NCBI GenBank assembly: GCA_024743405.1
Contig: JANSWP010000082.1
Location: 1 to 32,949 of the forward strand
DNA length: 32,949 nt
Direction of reading: 5' to 3'
Source of the DNA: Bacteroidota bacterium
GTDB lineage: Bacteria > Bacteroidota > Bacteroidia > Chitinophagales > Saprospiraceae
Shown in pieces: positions 14,777 through 23,136 of this stretch. How positions within the stretch are numbered: the stretch's first letter is position 1; every line of letters begins with the position of its first letter. Position numbers and translations under genes: made by a program. Under the pieces are notes generated by a model, which had not been told where the DNA came from, did no database searches, and saw only the letters and a program-made list of their open reading frames with translations.

Positions 14777-17632
14777 ATGGCTCGCAAACCTAGTATAATA
14801 GAACAAATTGCTGAAAAAATCGGCATTATTCCTGACCTCCATAAAAATACAGAAACTCCTCTTGAGTCCTTAACTAAACCTGGAGATCTAACGAATTTCC
14901 CGCCGCCTGAGCAATGGGATAATTGGACGGAATATGAAGCCAAATCTTGGCCAAAAAAGGAGAAAAAGACTTATTCAATTGTGCCGACAACTTGTTTTAA
15001 TTGCGAAAGTGCGTGTGGATTGACTGCCTTTGTAGATAAAGAAACGAATGAAGTTAGAAAATTTGAAGGCAATCCATATCATCCTGGAAGTCGGGGACGA
15101 AATTGCGCGAAAGGACCTGCAACCATTAATCAGATTACTGATCCAGACCGAATTTTATATCCATTAAAAAGAGTCGGAAAACGAGGAGAAGGAAAATGGG
15201 AGAGAGTCAGTTGGGAAGATGCTATGGATGATATCGCGGGTCGTATTCGAAAAGCTTTAAAAGAAGGTCGAAATAATGAAGTAGCCTATCATGTCGGTCG
15301 TCCAGGTCATGAGGGTTATACGAACCGAGTTTTACAAGCTTGGGGAATAGATGGGCATAATTCGCACACTAATATTTGCTCATCAGGCGCCCGGTTTGGA
15401 TATAATATTTGGTATGGATATGATCGACCTTCACCTGATCATGCGAATTCAAAATTCATATTATTAGTATCTGCACATTTAGAGAGTGGGCACTATTTTA
15501 ATCCACATGCCCAAAGGATTATTGAGGCAAAAATGAAAGGCGCGAAATTAGCTACAATGGATCCTCGATTGTCAAATACGGCGAGTATGAGCGATTATTG
15601 GATGCCGACTTATCCGGGCTCGGAAGCATCGGCATTACTGGCTTTCGCTAAAATTATTCTAGAGGAAGGTTTGTATAATCGGGATTACATGGAAAATTGG
15701 GTAAACTGGCATGATTACCTAGAAAAACGTCACCCAAATGTTGAAGTCACTTTTGAAAATTTCATTGAAAAAATAAAAGAAGAATACGTAGAATATACTC
15801 CCGAATTTGCCGAACAAGAAACAGGTGTTCCTGCTGATACAATTAGAGAAGTAGGACGAAAAATAGGGGAAGCAGGAACTCAATTTGCTTCTCATAATTG
15901 GCGAAGTGCGGGAAGTGGGAATTTAGGAGGATGGTGTGTAAGTCGTGGACTACATTTCCTACAAGTTTTGACAGGAAGTGTGGGTACAGTCGGTGGGACT
16001 TCACCAAATAGTTGGAATAAATTTAAACCTAAATTCTTCGATACGCCTCCAGGGCAAAAATTTTGGAATGAGCTTCACTTCCCTAAAGAATACCCTCTTG
16101 GAATGTTCGAAATGAGTTTCCTTTTACCCCATTTTTTGAAGGATGGTCGTGGTAAGATGGATGTTTATTTCTCACGGGTATTCAATCCTGTTTGGACTTA
16201 TCCTGACGGTTTTACATGGATGGAAGCTTACCAAGATGAAGACCTTTTTGGATGTCATATTGCGATGACCCCAACTTGGAATGAGACCGCATTTTTTGCG
16301 GATTATGTATTGCCAATGGGACATGCTTCTGAGCGACATGATCTAAATAGTTATGCGACACATTCGGGAATGTGGATTGGATTTCGACAACCTGTTTTAA
16401 GAGAGGCGGCGCGTCGTGCCGGCAAAAATGTTCAATTTACCTATGAAGTTAATCCGGGTGAAGTGTGGGAAGAGGATGAATTCTGGATTGAATTAAGTTG
16501 GAGAATTGATAAAGATGGAGATTTAGGGATTCGGAAACATTTTCTTTCACCTTATCGAAAGGGAGAAAAAATCACAGTTGAAGAATATTATCAATTCATT
16601 TTTGAAAATACAAAAGGATTGCCAGAAGCTGCTACAAAAGAAGGGCTTACAGAATTGGATTATATGCGAAAGTATGGTGCATTCGAAGTTGAAAAACATT
16701 CTTATGAAAAGAATAAGAAACAACTTTCTGAAGACGAAATGAAGGGTACGAACGTCGATTCAAAAACCAAAATCATTTCTAAGAACGGGAAAAATATCGG
16801 AGTTATGGTGGACGGAAAACCATGCGTTGGCTTTCCTACCCCAACTCGAAAAAATGAGTTTTATTCTCAAACAATGGTCGATTGGAATTGGGCAGAATAT
16901 GCTACACCGACTTATATAAAGAGTCATATTCATCCTGAAAAATTGGATAAAGAAAAAGGCGAATATTGCCTAGTGCCAACTTTTCGATTGCCTACATTGA
17001 TTCATTCTCGAAGTGGAAATGCGAAATGGCTCACGGAAATTGCTAACCGAAATCCGATTTGGATGCACCCTGAAGATGCTAATAAATGGGGTTTTAAATC
17101 GGGCGATTGTGTTCGATTAAATACGGATATTGGTTACTTTATTGACAAGGTTTGGGTAACAGAAGGTATGAAACCTGGGGTAATTGCTTGCTCCCATCAC
17201 TTAGGTCGATGGAGGCGAAAACAGGATCAGGGTAATCGTTGGGCGACTAATACTGTCCAAATTGAAGATAATGGAAACGGAGGCTATAAAATGAAGACTT
17301 TGAGTGGAGTTATGCCTTTTGATAGCAGTGATGCGGATTCAAAACGTATCTTTTGGAGAGATGGGGGTGTTCATCAAAATATTACTCATGCTGTACATCC
17401 TGATCCAATTTCAGGGATGCATTGTTGGCATCAAAGAGTAAGGATTGAAAGGCCTCAAAAAGGCGATAATTATGGCGATATTTTTGTCGATACTAATAAA
17501 TCACATGAAGTTTATAAAGAGTGGTTGAAAATGACTCGACCCGCACCTGGTCCCGATAACCTGAGGCGCCCCCTTTGGTTTAAACGACCAGTCAGACCTC
17601 AAGAAGATTTATTTTATTTGAAAGACGAATAA
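14777..17632 (+). CDS. Molybdopterin oxidoreductase catalytic subunit, candidate SoeA-like sulfite dehydrogenase
   Basis: This is a 951-residue DMSO-reductase-superfamily enzyme. Its N-terminal [4Fe-4S] site is Cys73-Cys76-Cys80-Cys110 (TTCFNCESACGL ... GRNCAKG). The likely Mo ligand is Cys201 in SHTNICSSGARFG. Pterin-binding blocks include KGAKLATMDPRLSNTA, ADYVLPMGHASERHDL and C-terminal VPTFRLPTLIHSRSGN and GFKSGDCVRLNTDIG. No Tat signal is present, so the enzyme should work in the cytoplasm against the fused ferredoxin-NrfD anchor. Among PsrABC-like complexes, the cytoplasmic sulfite-oxidising SoeABC has this topology, and a SulP anion transporter follows. Sulfite oxidation is therefore my best guess; a polysulfide/thiosulfate reductase or another oxyanion enzyme remains possible. 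Family certainty is high, substrate certainty low. Confidence 0.9.
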   Translation: MARKPSIIEQIAEKIGIIPDLHKNTETPLESLTKPGDLTNFPPPEQWDNWTEYEAKSWPKKEKKTYSIVPTTCFNCESACGLTAFVDKETNEVRKFEGNPYHPGSRGRNCAKGPATINQITDPDRILYPLKRVGKRGEGKWERVSWEDAMDDIAGRIRKALKEGRNNEVAYHVGRPGHEGYTNRVLQAWGIDGHNSHTNICSSGARFGYNIWYGYDRPSPDHANSKFILLVSAHLESGHYFNPHAQRIIEAKMKGAKLATMDPRLSNTASMSDYWMPTYPGSEASALLAFAKIILEEGLYNRDYMENWVNWHDYLEKRHPNVEVTFENFIEKIKEEYVEYTPEFAEQETGVPADTIREVGRKIGEAGTQFASHNWRSAGSGNLGGWCVSRGLHFLQVLTGSVGTVGGTSPNSWNKFKPKFFDTPPGQKFWNELHFPKEYPLGMFEMSFLLPHFLKDGRGKMDVYFSRVFNPVWTYPDGFTWMEAYQDEDLFGCHIAMTPTWNETAFFADYVLPMGHASERHDLNSYATHSGMWIGFRQPVLREAARRAGKNVQFTYEVNPGEVWEEDEFWIELSWRIDKDGDLGIRKHFLSPYRKGEKITVEEYYQFIFENTKGLPEAATKEGLTELDYMRKYGAFEVEKHSYEKNKKQLSEDEMKGTNVDSKTKIISKNGKNIGVMVDGKPCVGFPTPTRKNEFYSQTMVDWNWAEYATPTYIKSHIHPEKLDKEKGEYCLVPTFRLPTLIHSRSGNAKWLTEIANRNPIWMHPEDANKWGFKSGDCVRLNTDIGYFIDKVWVTEGMKPGVIACSHHLGRWRRKQDQGNRWATNTVQIEDNGNGGYKMKTLSGVMPFDSSDADSKRIFWRDGGVHQNITHAVHPDPISGMHCWHQRVRIERPQKGDNYGDIFVDTNKSHEVYKEWLKMTRPAPGPDNLRRPLWFKRPVRPQEDLFYLKDE

Positions 17633-17637
17633 AAGAT

Positions 17638-17671
17638 AAAAAAGGTGAGCGCAGAAAGCTCACCTTTTTTT
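17638..17671 (+). terminator. Rho-independent terminator after the molybdoenzyme operon
   Basis: AAAAAAGGTGAGC and GCTCACCTTTTTTT form a stem around a seven-base loop (17651-17657) and end in seven T residues. It separates the oxidoreductase operon from the SulP gene. Confidence 0.93.
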
Positions 17672-17699
17672 ATTTGAGAAAATTCCGATTTTTGTCCTA

Positions 17700-19445
17700 A
17701 TGAAATTTAGAGATTTTTTCCCCGTATTTGAATGGCTTCCATCTTACAAGAAATCTGATTTTCGAGGTGATCTAATCGCAGGATTAACGGTTGGTGTAAT
17801 GCTAGTCCCACAGGGGATGGCTTATGCATTATTGGCTGGAATGCCACCAATTTATGGATTATATGGAGGGTTAGTTCCGCTTTTTTTATATGCGATTTTA
17901 GGAACTTCTAGGCAAATGTCAATTGGACCGGTCGCTATTTCTGCATTATTAGTTTTGGCGGGAATTAGCCAACTGGCTGACCCTTTTTCAGAAGAATACA
18001 TTTCATTAGTCATATTGACAGGTCTACTAATTGGAATTACACAGGTTGTTTTGAGTTTTTTGAAACTAGGTTTTCTAGTTAATTTTTTATCCCACCCTGT
18101 TGTGGCAGGCTTCACTTCGGCAGCAGCGGTAATTATTGCAATTAGCCAATTAAAATATTTATTAGGGTTCGAAATACCTCGGTTTGAACATTTTTATGAG
18201 ACTGTTTTATATGCTTTTGAAAATATAAGAAGCACTAATTTTCCCTCTGTTATCATGTGTCTAGGGGGAATTATTGTAATGCTTGTTTTAAGAAAGATAA
18301 ATCGGAATATTCCTGAGGCATTATTGGTCGTGATAGCTGGAATTCTCTTAGTCAATTTTTTCAATCTCAATGACAAAGGTGTTGATATCGTCGGCGAGGT
18401 TCCTAAAGGGTTACCAAGTTTTATTTTTCCAGAAATCAATTTTGCAAACATTCAAAAAGTAATGCCTACCGTTTTAACTGTTACCATCATTGGAATTGTA
18501 GAATCTATTGGCATTGCTAAAGTGTTGGAAGCAAAGCACCGGAGTTATAGAGTTCGCGCCAATCAAGAATTATTTGCATTGGGCTTTTCAAAAATAGTAG
18601 GAGCTTTCTTTCAATCGTTGCCGACTTCTGGAAGTTTTACTCGGTCAGCCGTTAATAATGATTTAGGGGCGAGATCTGGTATCGCCTCTTTTATTACGGC
18701 AAGTTTAATTGGTCTCGTACTAGTATTTTTGACAAAACTATTTTTTTACTTACCTACAGCAATATTGGCGGCAATTATTCTCTTAGCGGTTAAAAGTCTT
18801 TTTGATTTTCATGAAGCAGTTCATTTGTGGCATACTCATAGAAAGGATTTTGCAATGATGCTTATTACCTTCATTATGACATTGGCACTGGGAATTGAAA
18901 TGGGGGTTTTAGTTGGAGTCATTTTATCATTAGGAATGATTATTTATAGTAGTTCCAAGCCTCATGTTGCAGTTTTGGGAAGGTTGCCAAATTCTAGACA
19001 TTTTAGAAATATTTCGAGGTTTCCAAATGCAATTCAATCTGATGAGGTTTTGATTTTTAGATTTGATTCTTCCCTTTATTTCGGCAATGCCTCTTATTTC
19101 AAGGACATTATTCGTGAGTTGGTTATTGAGAAAGGGACTCAATTGAAAGTGCTAATTATTGAAGCATCTACGATTAATGAAATGGACTCAACAGGGCTCC
19201 ATATTCTCGAAGATGTGATAGCGTATTTGCAGGATAACAAGGTAGAGTTATATTTGAGTGGTGTGAAAGGCCCCGTTCGAGATTTGCTTACAAAAGCTGA
19301 AATGATGGGAGAAATTGGTCCCCAAAATCAATTCATGACTATACACGATGCGCTCGAGTTTTATAAAAACAAAACACATAGGGGCGATTCAGATATTTGG
19401 TCAGAAGACGCACTGCAAACAAATGTTGATAATAGGAAAAAATAA
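17700..19445 (+). CDS. SulP (SLC26) family anion transporter with STAS domain
   Basis: The 581-residue inner-membrane transporter begins with the SulP signature (DLIAGLTVGVMLVPQGMAYALLAGMPPIYGLYGG), continues through about 12-14 helices (GTSRQMSIGPVAISALL, SHPVVAGFTSAAAVIIAISQL, FFQSLPTSGSFTRSAVN) and ends in a cytoplasmic STAS domain (about residues 440-560) with the loop D496-S497-T498-G499. The family moves sulfate, bicarbonate and other anions. Its place 67 bases after a molybdoenzyme operon suggests sulfate movement linked to sulfite oxidation, but the intervening terminator means separate transcription, and bicarbonate transport is a real alternative. A hydrophilic tail (TNVDNRKK) follows the STAS domain. 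Confidence 0.93.
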   Translation: MKFRDFFPVFEWLPSYKKSDFRGDLIAGLTVGVMLVPQGMAYALLAGMPPIYGLYGGLVPLFLYAILGTSRQMSIGPVAISALLVLAGISQLADPFSEEYISLVILTGLLIGITQVVLSFLKLGFLVNFLSHPVVAGFTSAAAVIIAISQLKYLLGFEIPRFEHFYETVLYAFENIRSTNFPSVIMCLGGIIVMLVLRKINRNIPEALLVVIAGILLVNFFNLNDKGVDIVGEVPKGLPSFIFPEINFANIQKVMPTVLTVTIIGIVESIGIAKVLEAKHRSYRVRANQELFALGFSKIVGAFFQSLPTSGSFTRSAVNNDLGARSGIASFITASLIGLVLVFLTKLFFYLPTAILAAIILLAVKSLFDFHEAVHLWHTHRKDFAMMLITFIMTLALGIEMGVLVGVILSLGMIIYSSSKPHVAVLGRLPNSRHFRNISRFPNAIQSDEVLIFRFDSSLYFGNASYFKDIIRELVIEKGTQLKVLIIEASTINEMDSTGLHILEDVIAYLQDNKVELYLSGVKGPVRDLLTKAEMMGEIGPQNQFMTIHDALEFYKNKTHRGDSDIWSEDALQTNVDNRKK

Positions 19446-19464
19446 TTTATGTCCTAACACTTCT

Positions 19465-19857
19465 TTAATCATTTTGCTTTAGTGCATCGGGATCGTATTT
19501 TACATTTACATTAATCCAAATTGAGCGCGCTAATCTGAAAAACCAAACAAACAAGGCTGCCATAACGACTAGTAGCCAAATGAAAGACGTATCTACACTC
19601 ATATCTAAAGCAAACATACAGAAGGCAACAAAGCCCAAACAAAAGAATCCTGTAATAATATAAGAAATGAACATGGCACCATAATAAAAACCTGGGCCTA
19701 AAAAGTATTTTTGTCCACATTCGGGACAATTATCAGGCATGAAAAATGATTTCTGAAAAGAAAAAGAACCTGTTTCGAACAAATCTCCTTCATTACATCT
19801 CGGACATTTGAAGTTCAAAATGCTATAGCCTTTTGAGCCTTTTTTGAATATTCCCAT
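19465..19857 (-). CDS. DUF983 family membrane protein
   Basis: The 130-residue protein has an N-terminal zinc-ribbon-like pair (FKCPRCNEGDLFE and PDNCPECGQKYFLGPGFYYGAMF), then two transmembrane helices (ISYIITGFFCLGFVAFCMFA and FIWLLVVMAALFVWFF). This is the DUF983 layout; its function is unknown, although in other phyla it neighbours cytochrome oxidase genes. It converges on the SulP gene with 19 bases between the stops and no clear hairpin. It lies 51 bases after the kinase-RapZ gene and may be co-transcribed with it. Confidence 0.88.
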   Translation of the reverse strand: MGIFKKGSKGYSILNFKCPRCNEGDLFETGSFSFQKSFFMPDNCPECGQKYFLGPGFYYGAMFISYIITGFFCLGFVAFCMFALDMSVDTSFIWLLVVMAALFVWFFRLARSIWINVNVKYDPDALKQND

Positions 19858-19908
19858 TTGATAGTTTTAATTTTTATAAAAACCTACATTAAGGTTTTTT
19901 CAAGAGAG

Positions 19909-21357
19909 TTAGTTTTTCCAATTTTTAGCTTCTTGGACTATATGTGAAAGTTCAATATTTACACCATATTTTTCTTGAATGTGATTGGCTAGACAATCAG
20001 CTGCATAAACGGATCGATGTTGCCCACCGGTACAGCCAAAATTGACCGTTAAATCAGTGAAGCTACGTTCGATATAATTCTCAACTCCTTTATCCACAAT
20101 CCGATAAACATCGTTCAAAAATTCGGTCATTTTACTGTGATGCTTTAGAAAATTAATTACACCTTCATCACGACCAGTCAATTTTTTATAAGGCTCATAT
20201 CTACCTGGGTTGTGGATAAAACGACAATCAAAGATGAAGCCGCCACCGTGTCCTGAAGGGTCTTTTGGAGTGCCTTTTTTGAATGAAAAACTATTGATTT
20301 TGACGGTCAAAAGTCCCGAGTTGGCTTTGATTTTATCAAATGGTTCGAATTTTTTTGAATTAATGGCCGCTCGAAGAACCCGCTTTAGTTCCGGGATTTC
20401 AATTGGAAATTGGGCATTTTCTAAAATCCACTTAACCGTACGAAGGGCAAAAGGAATATTTTTTATAAAAATTTCTTTACGCTCATATAATCCTCTAAAA
20501 CCATAAGTACCAAAGGCTTGCATTCTTCTAATGAGCACATACGCATAAAAATATTCAACAAATTTTTCACGATCAACTTCAGTCAATTTATCAAGTGTAT
20601 CCAAGTAGTGATTTAATAATTCCTCAATAATATCTTGTGGGATATTAGCTTTTGGTTGATATAAAAGGGAGGCTAAATCATATTGTAATGCGCCTTTTCG
20701 TCCACCTTGATAGTCTATAAAGATAGGCTCTCCATTTTTTATCATAATATTTCGAGTTTGAAAATCTCGAAACATGAAATTATCACAATCAGCTTTTAAT
20801 AGATAATCGGCGAAGCGATGCATATCATTTTCTAGTGCTTGTTCGTCAAATGGAATATTAGCAAGCTTTAAAAAATAATATTTGAACGTATTAAAATCCC
20901 ATAGCATGGATTGTTTGTCAAACGAAGCTCTTGGATAGCAAACGGAGTAATCTAGATCTCGACCACCTTCAACTTGAAGATAGGCCAGTTTCTCGACCAC
21001 TTTTTTATAAATTTGAACAAGATAGTCTGGGAAATAGTCACCTTTTTGGATCAAATAAGAATATAAAGTAGTTGCACCTAAATCTTCTTGCAGATAAACA
21101 TTCTTATCTAAATCTTCAGCATAAATTTTAGGTACAGGAAGTCCCTTTGATTTAAAATGCTTAGAAAAAGTTAGAAAAGCGATATTCTCCTTTTTGTCAG
21201 AATTGTATGCACCAACAGCAGATTTCTCGTTGGCGGAAAGACGGTAATATACTCGGTTGGAAGCCGAAGGTGCTAGGGGCAATATTAATTGTGGTGGTGT
21301 ACCTGCCCATTTTTCAAATAAATCAGAAAGGATTGTTTCAATTTTATGATTAGTCAT
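19909..21357 (-). CDS. Fusion of an APH-type sugar kinase-like domain and a RapZ C-terminal domain
   Basis: Residues about 1-340 form an aminoglycoside-phosphotransferase fold similar to AmgK-type amino-sugar kinases: the catalytic loop is FMFRDFQTRNIM (Asp198, Asn203), the metal-binding site IDYQGGRKGALQYDLASLL (Asp215). The Brenner-loop His is Phe, common in this subgroup as I recall. Residues about 365-478 match the RapZ C-terminal domain: GHGGGFIFDCRFIHNPGRYEPYKKLTGRD in outline and GCTGGQHRSVYAAD (441-454). In Escherichia coli that domain senses glucosamine-6-phosphate and binds small RNAs; the P-loop N-terminal half of RapZ is absent. The combination suggests an amino-sugar kinase controlled by, or channelling to, an amino-sugar-phosphate sensor in cell-wall precursor supply. 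The function is inferred; the domain calls are firm. Confidence 0.9.
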   Translation of the reverse strand: MTNHKIETILSDLFEKWAGTPPQLILPLAPSASNRVYYRLSANEKSAVGAYNSDKKENIAFLTFSKHFKSKGLPVPKIYAEDLDKNVYLQEDLGATTLYSYLIQKGDYFPDYLVQIYKKVVEKLAYLQVEGGRDLDYSVCYPRASFDKQSMLWDFNTFKYYFLKLANIPFDEQALENDMHRFADYLLKADCDNFMFRDFQTRNIMIKNGEPIFIDYQGGRKGALQYDLASLLYQPKANIPQDIIEELLNHYLDTLDKLTEVDREKFVEYFYAYVLIRRMQAFGTYGFRGLYERKEIFIKNIPFALRTVKWILENAQFPIEIPELKRVLRAAINSKKFEPFDKIKANSGLLTVKINSFSFKKGTPKDPSGHGGGFIFDCRFIHNPGRYEPYKKLTGRDEGVINFLKHHSKMTEFLNDVYRIVDKGVENYIERSFTDLTVNFGCTGGQHRSVYAADCLANHIQEKYGVNIELSHIVQEAKNWKN

Positions 21358-21562
21358 ATAGCTTTTAGTCTCGTTTTTTGCAAAAGTCGCATTTCGTTTT
21401 TTATTTTCAAACGAAAATAGATATTTGTAAAGTCATTCACGCTATGAAGATACCATTCCTGAAATGTGGATATATTTATTTTGCTAACATTCTTTTTTGC
21501 CCTACTTTAGCTTTCCTTTAATTATCCAATTAACACCTAAGAACGAACCAAGAACCACACAC

Positions 21563-22282
21563 ATGCAGAAAAATTATAGGCGGTACTTATTTATTGATTT
21601 TGAAAATCTAACTAAAGTCAAGTTAAAGAAGTTAGAGAAGGTTTCTTCAAAGATTTTTGTCTTTGTTAATGCGGATAATGAGTTTATCCCTCTTTCAATG
21701 GTTCAACAAGCCCAAAAATTTGGGAGGAACTTAAGATGGGTAGTTGTCAATAAAGCCAAAAGAGAGGATTTACATTTTCATATTGCTTTTTTGATGGGCA
21801 AACTACATCAAAAAGTTAATAGAGATGTAGAGTTTGCAATTTTGACCAACAGCAAAGAACTTGATCCTCTAATTTATTATATTAATGACTCTGGACGGAG
21901 TTGTTTGAGAGTTAAAAGGAAAAAGACTTCAGAGGAAAGAGCACGAGAAAAAAGAGCTAAAGTTCGACTTGAAGAAACATTGATTAAAGATTCTATAGTA
22001 GAGGAACGCATACCTGAAGTTCCATTTGAAATCAGGTCTAATGGTGATTTTTTGGTAAAAGATGAATTGGGAATTCAAGTAATTGAACAAACAGCTGAAG
22101 AAACGATACAGCGTTTGATCCGATCTGGAAATCGACCAGCCGAGGTGAATACATTAAAAAACTATATCTTGCTTCATAATGAGGAACTATCTCTTTATGG
22201 AAATGTGGATAAAATTATTAATAAATTAGAAGAAGATAAAGAGATTGAGATTGAGTCTGGTGCGATTATATATCACTTCTAA
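21563..22282 (+). CDS. PIN-like (NYN-type) ribonuclease-fold protein
   Basis: The N-terminal 130 residues look like a PIN/NYN nuclease fold: RYLFIDFENLTKVKLKKL with the first acidic pair, FVFVNADNEFIPLSMV, NKAKREDLHFHIAFLMGKL, and FAILTNSKELDPLIYYINDSG. The acidic residues needed for metal binding appear at DFEN, REDLHFH and SKELD. A basic, highly charged linker (KRKKTSEERAREKRAKVRLEE) follows, then a C-terminal alpha-helical segment (EETIQRLIRSGNRPAEVNTLKNY in outline) resembling the OST-HTH/LOTUS-type or PIN-associated tails. RNA cleavage or binding is likely but unproven. ATG 21563 is preferred; the longer frame from TTG 21497 adds an implausible leader. No antitoxin gene is adjacent. Confidence 0.7.
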   Translation: MQKNYRRYLFIDFENLTKVKLKKLEKVSSKIFVFVNADNEFIPLSMVQQAQKFGRNLRWVVVNKAKREDLHFHIAFLMGKLHQKVNRDVEFAILTNSKELDPLIYYINDSGRSCLRVKRKKTSEERAREKRAKVRLEETLIKDSIVEERIPEVPFEIRSNGDFLVKDELGIQVIEQTAEETIQRLIRSGNRPAEVNTLKNYILLHNEELSLYGNVDKIINKLEEDKEIEIESGAIIYHF

Positions 22283-22315
22283 TGAATTTGAAAATTCAAC
22301 AGGTAACTTTCAAAT

Positions 22316-22323
22316 TATATTTG
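22316..22323 (+). promoter_or_regulatory. Candidate -7 box for frr
   Basis: TATATTTG matches TAnnTTTG exactly and lies 84 bases before frr. The nearest TTTG (22287-22290) is 25 bases upstream, longer than the usual spacing. Confidence 0.4.
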
Positions 22324-22407
22324 CGTCAAAAAATTGAACTTATCATTTGAATATTACAAAATATTAAAATTGAATTTTTAAATTCTGTATATTAAACTAC
22401 ACAGAAC

Positions 22408-22971
22408 ATGTCAGAAGAAGTAGAATTATTAATGGAAGAATTGAAGGAAGGGATGGATAAAGCAATTAAACACCTTCAAGACGAATTAGTCAAAATACGA
22501 ACGGGTAAAGCCTCGCCTGCTATGTTAGGAGGTTTGCGTGTTGAGTATTATGGCTCGCCAACTCCATTAAGCCAAGTAGCTAATGTAGGTACCGCTGATG
22601 CCAAAACGCTTACTATACAACCATGGGAAAAAGGGATGTTAGCAAAAATTGAAAGAGCAATTTTTGAGGCAAACTTGGGATTGACGCCAATGAATAATGG
22701 AGAAATAATAATGATAAATATCCCGCCTCTTACCGAAGATCGGCGTCGAGAGTTGGTTAAGAGAGGAAAAGCATTGGGGGAAGAGGCGAAAGTAGGATTG
22801 AGAAGTTCTCGTAAAAGAGGAATGGATTTCGTAAAAGATATGGTCAAGGAAGGGTATCCAGAAGATGCAGGTAAAAAATTGGAAGGTACGGTTCAAGATA
22901 TAACTAATGAATACGGTAAAAAGGTGAATAGCTTAGTTGATGCAAAAGAGAAAGATATTATGACTATATAA
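22408..22971 (+). CDS. frr: Ribosome-recycling factor
   Basis: The factor splits post-termination ribosomes together with EF-G and IF3. The 187-residue protein has the expected signatures: LVKIRTGKASPAMLGGLRVEYYGSPTPL in outline, DAKTLTIQPWEKGMLAKIERAI, IMINIPPLTEDRRRELVKRG, and the C-terminal helix with LRSSRKRGMD. Length is normal. In many bacteria frr follows pyrH; here it stands alone between a PIN-like gene and a terminator. ATG 22408 gives the normal N-terminus. Confidence 0.98.
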   Translation: MSEEVELLMEELKEGMDKAIKHLQDELVKIRTGKASPAMLGGLRVEYYGSPTPLSQVANVGTADAKTLTIQPWEKGMLAKIERAIFEANLGLTPMNNGEIIMINIPPLTEDRRRELVKRGKALGEEAKVGLRSSRKRGMDFVKDMVKEGYPEDAGKKLEGTVQDITNEYGKKVNSLVDAKEKDIMTI

Positions 22972-23011
22972 ATTGTTGTTCGGAATCTAGGTTCCAACAG
23001 TAAGGACAATC

Positions 23012-23052
23012 AAACAGCTAAAATTCCGAATTTGTGAATTTTAGCTGTTTTT
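23012..23052 (+). terminator. Rho-independent terminator after frr
   Basis: AAACAGCTAAAATTC (23012-23026) and GAATTTTAGCTGTTT (23036-23050) form a perfect 15-bp stem with a nine-base loop, continuing into TTG and a T-rich stretch. Confidence 0.92.
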
Positions 23053-23067
23053 GTTTCAACACATTTC

Positions 23068-23096
23068 TTTGAGGAAATTTTGATTTGATTATCTTG
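23068..23096 (+). promoter_or_regulatory. Candidate promoter for the 3-keto-sugar cassette
   Basis: TTTG (23068-23071), an 18-base spacer and TATCTTG (23090-23096) resemble the Bacteroidota -33/-7 promoter (TTTG, TAnnTTTG), 40 bases before the first cassette gene and just after the frr terminator. The -7 box lacks one T. Confidence 0.45.
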
Positions 23097-23136
23097 CGAA
23101 TCGAATTATTGTTCTAACAACCAACTTAAACCGCCT

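Noticed and set aside
17660-17699. Promoter immediately before the SulP gene
   Set aside because: A -7-like GATTTTTG exists but ends only a few bases from the ATG and lacks a properly spaced -33 box, so it is not reported as a feature.
21563-22282. VapC-type toxin of a toxin-antitoxin pair
   Set aside because: The protein is longer than typical VapC toxins, carries a C-terminal extension, and no small antitoxin gene precedes or overlaps it.
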